Of a DNA stretch of 64,000 nt, positions 23,501 to 35,500 are shown piece by piece. This DNA is from Littorina saxatilis (lineage: Eukaryota > Mollusca > Gastropoda > Littorinimorpha > Littorinidae). Within the stretch, counting starts at the first letter, position 1, and each line of letters opens with the position of its first letter. Location: positions 27,312,600 through 27,376,599 of the forward strand of contig NC_090251.1 in assembly GCF_037325665.1 (NCBI RefSeq). Reading direction: 5' to 3'. The notes beneath the pieces are model-generated. The model made no database searches. It was not told the origin of the DNA and saw only the letters and a list, made by a program, of their open reading frames with translations. Made by a program: the position numbers and the translations under genes.

Positions 23501-26500
23501 AACACCAACAAGAAGAGCAAACGCTCGATCGAGTCACTTTCGCAGTTCTGAATATTATATGAGGCATCAGATGGACAGGAAGAAATTGCTATTCACAACA
23601 CAATGAGTCACGTTCACATAAAATTTGAGCCCGGTCACTTTTATAGTTTCCGAGAAAAGCCCAACGTTAAGTTGTGTGTTGCCGAACAGAAAAGGCTAGT
23701 TATCTCCCTTGTTTTTCTGATAACGTTCGTAAAAGGCTACAGATGTAAATACTTTGATGTAAAGAATAATCCTACAAAGTTTCAATCACATCCGATGAAC
23801 TTTGTCAAAGATATAAAATGTCTAATTTTTCCTTTGACGCTGACCTGTGACCTTGAAAAAGGTCAAAGGTCAACGAAACCATCGTTAAAGTGTAGAGGTC
23901 ATTGGAGGTCACGACTAAACAAAATATGAGCCCGATCGCTTTGATAGTTTCCGAGAAAAGTCCAACGTTAAGGTGGTGTCTACGGACATTTTTGAGTCAC
24001 TTGAGAAAAAGTGACTATGTAATCGGTCAGTGTTAGTCTGTCCGGCCGGCCGGCCGGACAGACTAACACTGACCGATTACATAGAGTCACTTTTTCTCAA
24101 GTGACTCAAAAATGGTCGATTCTTCAAAGGTACTTTCTGAAAAAGGAAAAAATGGGATCAGCCGCACAGCAAAAACTGTACAAAGAATAGCGGGTTATTT
24201 TCAGAAACCAGATTTGTGTGCTTGGTGTAATTTTGCTTTCTTTCTTTATATGGTGTTTAACGTTGTTTTCAACCATTCAAGGTTATATCGCGACGGGGAA
24301 AGGGGGGAGATGGGATAGGGGAAAGGGGGGAGATGGGATAGAGCCACTTGTTAATTGTTTCTTGTTCACAAAAGCACTAATCAAAAAATTGCTCCAGGGG
24401 CTTGCAACGTAGTACAATATATGACCTTACTGGGAGAATGCAAGTTTCCAGTACAAAGGACTTAACATTTCTTACATACTGCTTGACTAAAATCTTTACA
24501 AACATTGACTATATTCTATACAAGAAACACTTAACAAGGGTAAAAGAAGAAACAGAACCGTTAGTCGCCTCTTACGACATGCTGGGTAGCATCGGGTAAA
24601 TTCTTTCTCGTCCCAACCAATATGGGACTCCCCCTAACCTGCGGGGGGGGGGGGTGTAATTTTTAAAACCCAGAATTTCTAGCAGCTACCCTGAAAGGTG
24701 TTTACCCTGCCACACTGTAGCCCTAGACTGAGGTAGACCAAGTCAAAGTGGGTGCCAACCAAACGGGAGAGAACAACCCGCCGGGTCTGATTGGTTGAAA
24801 TCACAACAAATCTCAATTTCAACCAATCCAACACCGCGACTGACTCTCACCCGGTTGGTAACTTATTTGTGCACCTCGGTCGGCCCTGGTACCCTGTCCC
24901 TCATCAGCACCTACCTGTTGATGTGAGAGATTGGGCTCCTCCAGATCCGAGGCCGACTGCTGAACAGTGGCGTTGTTCTGAAGGTCTGATTCCGCAACCT
25001 CAGGGAAGGTCTCGGCAGGAGCTTGGACGACGGGGGTGGGTGTTTCCTCCTCCACCTTCTGCTCTGCCACTTCCTCTGCTGCTGTTGGTTCTGCACACAA
25101 AAATAGGACAGTTTCATCACACAGACCTGCCTACCCCAAAAATTACAAGGAGTAATGAGCCCAGCCAAAAAGAGTAATCTGGTGGTAGAAAGAGTAGTTT
25201 TTCGTTGCCAAAAGTAACGGCCATCGGTGGGTGTGACTAAAAGGAGAACCCAAATAAAGAATATGACACTACCTTGCCTGTAGACATCCTCATTTTTCTC
25301 CCAACAGAGAAATAGTTGTTCATAAAGTCTTGCAGGACACAAACATTCTTCTGCACACTTTCTGTTCATATTCAGATCACATGGCCTGACCAAACAGATC
25401 TGAGGACCAAAATGTGGGGAGCACTGGAGGACCTGGAAAGAACGTCCATGTTCATGGCATCCTCCAGATTCCGAGTCTGACACAACCGTCGTACGAAGAA
25501 GAAGAAGAAGAAGAAGATGCTTCGCAAAAATAAAATGTCATTGATTTTCTAAAATTGTGACGTCAGTCAATACGACCCTAGAACACAGCACTGGGAAACT
25601 ATACTGATTAGAACGATCTAGGATGACAAAAGCAAAATATGTCATGTGCACAGTGGTCACACATCTCGAGAAATCAGCCTCGCACAAAACCAGCGCTCCA
25701 CCATTTTGAGTTTGCTGAATGAGCATAGAGTTTATTTGGAGGTAGAGGGCTTTTTCAAAGACTTGTAATAGCATGACTTAAATCTGCCAAGTTCTGCTTG
25801 GCTGTACTGCCTGGTGCCGAAGGTTCCTGATCTTGATTTCAGGAGGAGCAGACTCTCCAATGTCTCATCCGACAAAGCTCACAAAGCTCGGCGAGAGCAA
25901 AAATACGAATCGGATTTATATCGGGACGAAATGTGAAAAATCGTACTTTCGATTTCATAAAAATCGTATTTCCATCGCGGAAAGCGTTGTGGCGTAATTT
26001 GGAATAAAATTCGTAGTAAATTACACCCAAATCGTAAGGGTAGGCAGGTCTGCATCACACCATGCTGTGCTAAGTGCAACACACTCTATCACACTCTAAA
26101 CCTCTGCTGCTGGCAGCTCTACAAACGAAAGTACAGTTTCACTGTAAGACACCATGTCATGTTAAATGCCAACCTGCAGTCTTGGTACTACGCCCTCATG
26201 CAGGGTGTACTCGTGATTTCAAAGACCCAACAAACACTGAGATGGACCACAGGATCTTCAGAGTGCACATATATATATATATATGGGTCATTCTCAGAAA
26301 TGGTGGTCCAAAGTGTTACATACAAAGTAAAAAATAAAGTGTCAAGAAATACAAAATAATTGTTTTTACTATGAAGTCTATTATTTGCTATACATAATAA
26401 TGCAAAAATTAGACAAGAAGAGCAAACGCTCGATCGAGTCACTTTCGCAGTTCTGAATATTATATGAGGCATCAGATGGACAGGAAGAAATTGCTATTCA

Positions 26501-29500
26501 CAACACAATGAGTCACGTTCACATAAAATTTGAGCCCGGTCACTTTTATAGTTTCCGAGAAAAGCCCAACGTTAAGTTGTGTGTTGCCGAACAGAAAAGG
26601 CTAGTTATCTCCCTTGTTTTTCTGATAACGTTCGTAAAAGGCTACAGATGTAAATACTTTGATGTAAAGAATAATCCTACAAAGTTTCAATCACATCCGA
26701 TGAACTTTGTCAAAGATATAAAATGTCTAATTTTTCCTTTGACGCTGACCTGTGACCTTGAAAAAGGTCAAAGGTCAACGAAACCATCGTTAAAGTGTAG
26801 AGGTCATTGGAGGTCACGACTAAACAAAATATGAGCCCGATCGCTTTGATAGTTTCCGAGAAAAGTCCAACGTTAAGGTGGTGTCTACGGACGGCCGGCC
26901 GGACAGACTAACACTGACCGATTACATAGTCACTTTTTCTCAAGTGACTCAAAAAATGACATTTGGAACAAAACTAAGGTGAATGTCGCAACACAGAAAC
27001 GAAATGCTTGAACCACTTTCGGTTCCTGTGCGACAGACATGAATCTGCACTGTTTGGCCTTTCCTGCCGGCAAAACCCGCCTGACCCAAAATAACTACAC
27101 AAAACACAATTCGTCAGAGTTTGCTGTATTTGTTGAAAGTTCCTGTTGCGTTCAGATTACCCATTTTAAGTACTTGATGAATGTCGAACATCGACGATCA
27201 GAGGATACGAACACTTCTTGGCTGCTTTGTTCCGCTAAACTTCGCGCTTTGAGAGACTGTTTGCACTCGATATCCTTCCGACACTACATTGTCGCCATCC
27301 GCGGTGTGTAAGTTTGTGACAAAGCTTTGCAGGCTCGACAATTAAGTAAAAACCATCTTCAGTCGTAACGTAGGTCAGGAAACGACGCCATGAGTTGCAG
27401 CAAATGATATGATTCTGGTGTTTTCTGTGAATATTTGGCTGTGATTCAAAGGACTATTTTCTTGTTCGAACTTCCTGTGCGCCAAAGAGCTAAAAATAGC
27501 CGTGATGTGGCAAAGTCATGGAGCACATTGCTGTCCGATGTTCGCGCGTCAAGTCCGGATACGAAGTGTTACGACATTCATAATTTTTTGTTCGAAGCCC
27601 GTAACTTCAAATTCAGCGTAAGTTTTTGCAAAGATGTGTTGCTACGTCCAATACTGAACTCCTGACTGTCGATTGCAGTAATTTGTTGGTGTTTGCATGT
27701 TTGCATTTAGCCATGAGACTGAACATATTGTTGATCACGAAAGTCGTGTAACGCTTCGGCGATCCGTAAACGGCCGAACTTCGCAATTGAAAAGCACACA
27801 AAAACAACACCAACGTATAGAAACCATTTTTATTGACATACAACAATGCTTTAATGTTTCAGGAATAGATTCAGATGAAAAAAGTCGTGGTAGACATTTT
27901 TCATGATTTCAAATGTGTCACCCCTACTCACTCTCACTGGACCACCATTTCTGAGAATGACCCATATACTAGATGATTACCCGCTTCGCCGGGTACCGGC
28001 TTCGCCGGGAAGAAGTAGAGCCGAATACCAGGCTGCGCCTTTGCCGGGTGTACAACGGCTTTGCCGGCGCACAAAGGAAAGGAAATAAACGCGCAAAACA
28101 CTGGAGACCTTCTAAAAATAGTAACGTGCAGTGACCTTCTAAAAATAGTAACGTAGTAACGGGAATATGGATTGACACCACACGGAGGAAGGCAGATAAT
28201 CGCGGCTGAAAACACTGGAGAAGATAAGGAAGAGTTACTGGTAGTGGATCCCGACAACAAAAACAAAATCGGTTCAGCGCGCACAGCGCTGCGCGCTGAG
28301 AGCACGTGTTGAAATATCTCATCGATGAGGTTGTGTCCAGGGTGTAGCTGAATACGGTGTCCAAATTTGAAAAAGATCCACCGAGAACTTTGGCCGTGCA
28401 TCGCAAACAGACAGACACTAGTCGTATATATTGTTTTATCGCATTTTTACTGATCACATGACAAAACATGCTGTTGTCATTGGTCAACTGTATATCAATT
28501 GACATCGCGCAGGAAGTTCCCAGCAAATTTGATATCGCGCAGGAAGTAGTTCATCAATTTTAATTTTGAAGAATAAAATCTCACCTGAAGGAAACAAATG
28601 TCTCCCTTTTTAAATCACAAATTTATAAAAGAAAAGTAATTGCATCAGAAAGATTAAGCTGTGCAATGAATAAAATCAAACTGTTCCCACCCAGCTTTAA
28701 CAGAGAAGTAGTAGAAAAGAATGTTACAATCTTACCGACTGAGGTAGTTGGAACAGCCATAAACAAAGCTGACCTTGAAAGTACCAGTATAGTGGCAGTA
28801 CTTAGAAAACTGTGAGATCTCTTGCAGTGTTTCAGCGCACATCACTCACAAAAAGGCAGGAAATGAGCAGACGATTTAAACAGTTCGCACCTGCATGAAC
28901 CATTGTCCACCTTTCTTAGTCGTAGCCGTACAACATCAACCGAACAACTTTCAGCATCTTTCACAGTCACAGCGCCGTCGGAGGACGCCATTTTGGATGC
29001 GTCGTAAGCGAGACTGAGCTTCGACAACATTATTATGCAGTCCGCCGATACCGACAAATACCTGGAAGCTTTCTTGGGCACAGAAAATGAGCCAGAGGAC
29101 TTCGCTGATACTGCCTGGCGCACTTCAGTTCCTGCCATCGTTCAGAATTGCCAAATCGAACAGTCAAAAAGAGTACGACTGAGGAAGTAACTGGGACATT
29201 CTTCGCTGTTCCTTCGAACTGGCAACTCCACTGAACTTGTTAGCCTTTGTTGGTGATCTGTTTCGACCGTATATTTTTGTTCTTTTTTCATTATAAATGC
29301 CTTATTTTGTCTGAGAAAAAGAACCAGTTACTGAAAAATAAAAGTAAGAGCAGCAAAGTTACGAAAGCAGGAAAAGACAACCCAACATTTCCAACATTAA
29401 ATACAAGGCAGTAGCCTCCCTTGCGTTTGTCTGACTTCTTAGGTAGGTTTATGATTCCTACTGTTCCGAAATCGAATGCGATAAAATCGTTATCGTTAGA

Positions 29501-32500
29501 TTTGACTGTGATATCAACATTTATCAGTCTGAATGTCTCGAAAGGCTGAATCATATCAGATCTCGGCGTAAGCTTTCTCGACATTCAGACTGATAAATGT
29601 TGATATCACAGTCAAATCTAATGATAACTAATAATATATATATATATCAGATTACTGCATGGGTGGGACTAAAAAATTTCATGAATACTGAATAATCTTA
29701 AGGGGGGGGGGGGGGGGGGTCTGGGGGCCCCCAGACGCTGAAGGATTTGTACAATCAACAATCAAAGAAACATCACCACAGACATTACGAATCTGGATTT
29801 CCGGAATATACCAGAAGAATCCCACCCATGTTACTGGCATGCCCAAACACATGACGGAGGTTTAGGCCGAGGTCCACACATATCTAGACCCAGGCACCCT
29901 TTACCCATCAGGTGCTGCCAGGATTCCTACCCCAAACCTTCCACTAGGAAGGCAGTAGCACTGGCGTACACACCAGTCTTCTTTTTTCAAAATCCTCCTC
30001 CTCACCTGCAGAAGTTTCCTCGGCCTCGCGAGCGCGCTCAAAGTAGCCACAACCATTGATGAGATCGATCAGCTCCATCAGCTCTTTGTAGGTTGAGCCG
30101 GCCACCGCACGGTCCCGGAACTCCAGCAAACTGATTACGTGTTCGCTGGCCACGTTCAGCTTGTTCCCGAAGTTCTCCTCGCCCTCCCGCGTGGGGCATA
30201 TCAGCTGGTACAAATCGTCCAGTGCTGTCAGGTTGTCTTCAGTTAACACCTGCACACACAGAATTCTTATGTCAAGTTGTCTTCTGTTAACACCTTAACA
30301 CACAGAATTCTTATGTCGAGTTGTCTTCTGTTAACACCTTAAAACACACAATACTTGTGTCCAGTTGTTTTCTGTTTACACCAAAACACATATAATTCTT
30401 ATATCAAGTTGTCTTCTGTTAATACCTTCACACACAAAATTCTAATGTCAAGACGCTTTCTGTTTACACCTTAACAGAACAAAATTCTAATGTCAAGACG
30501 CTTTCTGTTTACACCTTAACAGAACAAAATTCTAATGTCAAGACGCTTTCTGTTTACACCTTAACAGAACAAAATTCTAATGTCAAGACGCTTTCTGTTT
30601 ACACCTTAACAGAACAAAATTCTAATGTCAAGACGCTTTCTGTTTACACCTTAACAGAACAAAATTCTAATGTCAAGACGCTTTCTGTTTACACCTTAAC
30701 AGAACAAAATTCTTATGTCAAGACGCTTTCTGTTTACACCTTAACAGAACAAAATTCTAATGTCAAGACGCTTTCTGTTTACACCTTAACAGAACAAAAT
30801 TCTTATGTCAAGACGCTTTCTGTTTATGAACAGCTCAGATCATGGGTCATTTTAACACCTTCACATTTAAATGCTTATTTTATAGCCATCCATTGAATTG
30901 AGAAGAAAACAAAGCATACTAAACTGCTAAGCATGAATCAAACAATAAGAAAATAAAAAGAAACAACAGCATCGTTTTGTATGTGTGGGTAGTAAACACG
31001 TTTTATTTACAAAACACGGCGGAAAATGGCGACAAATTTGTTGCACAGCGACAGGTCACTTTCTTCAACCAAGGCCAGTACTTGCATACATGACAAAGGA
31101 AAGCAAATATGGCCTGAATAATAAAGTTATAGTGTTCCTTTGCGTGTCTGAGTGATAAACTGTTTTAAACAACTATCTTCTGAAACGTAATTGCACTCAG
31201 CAGATTTTGTCTTCAGCTCATAACTTTCGTGTCACACGGGCTTTGCGACAAACAGATAGATCGCATTCTCGCAGAAAATCATTGACAACACAGACCAGTC
31301 ATTTTTAGCATTGCATTTGGGAAGGGCTACTATTATAGTGTGTTTTAAAAAAGAAAGACATTACAGTATCGGCAAAACACGACCAAATAAGTTTTCGTGT
31401 CACAGCGTTATGGGCGTGAGATTGTGTTCTCACACTGTAGCAAAATCATTGACAACACAGACAAGTCAGTTTTAGCATAGACATTGGGAAAGGCTACTAT
31501 TATAGTGTGTTTTAGGAAAGAAAAACATTATAGTATCAGCAGAACACGACCAAATCATTTGCGTTTTGGGCGTTATGGGCGTTTTTTCACACTGCAGATC
31601 ATATCTCAAAAACTACGGAGTGGATCTTTATGAAATTTGATATGGATATTTTTGACTGGATTTTCTCAAAGAAGGTTTTCCCGTTTATTGATAGGACAGT
31701 TTGATGACGTCATATTTTACCGTTTGCCAAAAGGTCGAGGCAGCACTTTCACAGTTACAGTTTTTCATCAATTTGATCTTATTTCTTATCACACAATCTC
31801 AGATCTAGGCCGGATTATGGGATTGCATTTCAGTTTGGTCACTTAAAGTTTTGTTATTGAAATGTTTGTTCGAAATATGTCATTTTTTCAAATTTTTAAA
31901 AACTAATATTTGAAACAAAAAAAATATATTGGTGTATTCCCTATTGCGTCCTGTATCTAAAACTATATAGTTTTGTTGTTTTGTATTGATAATTATGCTT
32001 AAAAATGAAGAAAACCGATAAATAACCACTATCTTTATTTATGAAAAAAGACACTTAAAAACAACTTCTATCTATTCCTTACCATTTTCTGATTCCAAAT
32101 ATATATAGTTTCATGGTGTTTGACGTTGAAAATAGGCTAAAACTTAACAAACTCAGATCGTTGAATGGAAATTATACTTCCAAGCTCCGTGCAGCTGACA
32201 ACATGATAAAAACACGTCATTTCAAGTGTGGAACACGCTCATGACGTCATACTGAAAGGTGATGAATTATGGCTTCACCTTGCGATGTTTCATTTCAAAC
32301 ATGGTAACATTTTTAAAGGGGTTTCTTTCTCAGATTTCTGTTTGCCCTCTGTCTGTCTCTCTATGTCTCCGTCTGTCTGACTGATTCAATTAAATGTGTA
32401 ATTACTTAGTTTCTCAAAAGTCAAACTAAGTAGGATATACCTAATTGATTCAGGTCTCTAAATTCTTATTGTAAAATTGTGAGTTTTATTCAAAAAAAAT

Positions 32501-35500
32501 TTAATTGGTGTTTTAAACTCAATAATGGGGCATGCTGTGATGAGTGGAAGAATGTGTGCTTACGAGCAGAAAAAGCCCATCAAAGTCAAGAATCGTGTTT
32601 TTCTTTTTCTATTTTCACCTTGTAGCTTCATACAGACACTAAGCAACAGTGTAGTTCCACTTCCAGTGCAATATCTTGTACTTTAATTTTGACCATCTGT
32701 GTAACACTTTATTGACCCATGATCTGAGCTGTTCACCTTTACACCTTAACAGAACAAAATTCTAATGTCAAGACGCTTTCTGTTTACACCTTAACAGAAC
32801 AAAATTCTTATGTCAAGACGCTTTCTGTTTACACCTTAACAGAACAAAATTCTAATGTCAAGACGCTTTCTGTTTACACCTTAACAGAACAAAATTCTAA
32901 TGTCAAGACGCTTTCTGTTTACACCTTAACAGAACAAAATTCTAATGTCAAGACGCTTTCTGTTTACACCTTAACAGAACAAAATTCTAATGTCAAGACG
33001 CTTTCTGTTTACACCTTAACAGAACAAAATTCTAATGTCAAGACGCTTTCTGTTTACACCTTAACAGAACAAAATTCTAATGTCAAGACGCTTTCTGTTT
33101 ACACCTTAACAGAACAAAATTCTTATGTCAAGACGCTTTCTGTTTACACCTTAACAGAACAAAATTCTAATGTCAAGACGCTTTCTGTTTACACCTTAAC
33201 AGAACAAAATTCTAATATCAAGACGCTTTCTGTTTACACCTTAACAGAACAAAATTCTAATGTCAAGACGCTTTCTGTTTACACCTTAACAGAACAAAAT
33301 TCTAATGTCAAGACGCTTTCTGTTTACACCTTAACAGAACAAAATTCTAATGTCAAGACGCTTTCTGTTTACACCTTAACAGAACAAAATTCTAATGTCA
33401 AGACGCTTTCTGTTTACACCTTAACAGAACAAAATTCTAATGTCAAGACGCTTTCTGTTTACACCTTAACAGAACAAAATTCTAATGTCAAGACGCTTTC
33501 TGTTTACACCTTAACAGAACAAAATTCTAATGTCAAGACGCTTTCTGTTTACACCTTAACAGAACAAAATTCTAATGTCAAGACGCTTTCTGTTTACACC
33601 TTAACAGAACAAAATTCTAATGTCAAGACGCTTTCTGTTTACACCTTAACAGAACAAAATTCTAATGTCAAGACGCTTTCTGTTTACACCTTAACAGAAC
33701 AAAATTCTTATGTCAACTCAGTGTACCCAAAACCTGCACTCGTAATTCCAGTCAACTAAGTGTACTCTGCAAACGGTTCAAACCTAAAACATTGACTAAG
33801 TCTATAACAACAACCCAAGAGTGGTGGTTGTAATGGAGAGGTGGTCGCCAATGCAGGGGTGACTGTTCCTGTAATGAGGGGGCATGTGCTGGGCCAGCAA
33901 CCTATCCTTACATTGCAGATGCCCTCACACGATTTGTGTACTTTGTCAACTCAATTTTATGAACAGAGAAAACGCCAAAGACTTGTATAGTTGCAAGAAG
34001 GGCCTACTGTGACTACCACCAGACAAGTGTTTTTTTCCAAACAACTCATAACACGAAACACTTTTTGCATGACACACCCTCTCAGACCAACACAACACAG
34101 ATAGAAAAAAAACATTACATACCACAGCGCCAAATTTGCCAGTTTTGAAGTGCTGTCGAACGGCGTCCCCTCCCATCGAGTCGAGTGTTGTTTGTACCTG
34201 CAGCACCTCCATGATACGCTTCACTTCACACGTCGCCTTCTCCATCTTCTCTCGCTTCGCTTGCTTCTTCTGCTGCTTCTCAATCTGCAACATGTGACAA
34301 GTATAAAGAATAAGCTTTGCAAACTAGAAACAAACAGGTCCAGGGATGTTGCTACAAATTCATACCTATAGGACAAAGTTCTTCAGCATCAATAGGACAT
34401 TTGACCGCTTTCAGAAAGTGTAATAGGACATTATGAATTTGCGCCAAACAGCTTTTAACACATTCCATGGAATTGTTCCAAAGTCATGCGCCCACACACA
34501 CACACACACCCATGCGCGCGCGCTGTAGAACACACACATAATATAGTAAATACATCAACACAGTGTGCGTATAATGTTGTATTTGTTTAGTTTCAAAGAA
34601 ACCACAAAAAAGAAACCAACATGAACAACTTCAGAGCTCTTACTTTGATTACAAACTGCATGATTTGGATAACATTTGAAAAACAAGAAGAGCAAACGCT
34701 CGATCGAGTCACTTTCGCAGTTCTGAATATTATATGAGGCAATTTTTCCTTCAAGACATACCTGTGACCTTGAAAAAGGTCAAAGGTCACCAAAGCAGAC
34801 GTCAAAGTGTAGAGGTCACTGGGAGTCACGTTCACATAAAATTTGAGCCCGGTCACTTTTATAGTTTCCGAGAAAAGCCCAACGTTAAGTTGTGTGTTGC
34901 CGAACAGAAAAGGCTAGTTATCTCCCTTGTTTTTCTGATAACGTTCGTAAAAGGCTACAGATGTAAATACTTTGATGTAAAGAATAATCCTACAAAGTTT
35001 CAATCACATCCGATGAACTTTGTCAAAGATATAAAATGTCTCATTTTTCCTTTGACGCTGACCTGTGACCTTGAAAAAGGTCAAAGGTCAACGAAACCAT
35101 CGTTAAAGTGTAGAGGTCATTGGAGGTCACGACTAAACAAAATATGAGCCCGATCGCTTTGATAGTTTCCGAGAAAAGTCCAACGTTAAGGTGGTGTCTA
35201 CGGACGGCCGGCCGGCCGGACGGCCGGCCGGACGGCCGGCTGGCCGGCCGGACAGACTAACACTGACCGATTACATAGTCACTTTTTCTCAAGTGACTCA
35301 ACAAAATGATCGGTTTGATCTAATGCTGATCTTTTGCAGGCTTTAGTTTTTTTTTCAGCGGCATAATTCAGTGCTTCGTCTCGTATCGAAAACAAAAGCA
35401 GACGACAAATTTAGTCAGTTGGAGTTGTCTCCCGTACTCCTGTAGCATGCACTGATCTAAAAATAATCCACTATTTTTAGATCTGTGCGCTGCACCGAGA

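Noticed and set aside
23603-23929. Frame of 108 codons shared by several copies of the rolling-circle-like repeat
   Set aside because: The copies are so similar that identity is expected without selection. The frame is changed in copy 1, its composition is not protein-like, and no family is recognised.
30226-33716. CRISPR-like array
   Set aside because: The regular 45-bp period has no alternating constant repeat and unique spacer. It is a plain minisatellite in an animal intron.
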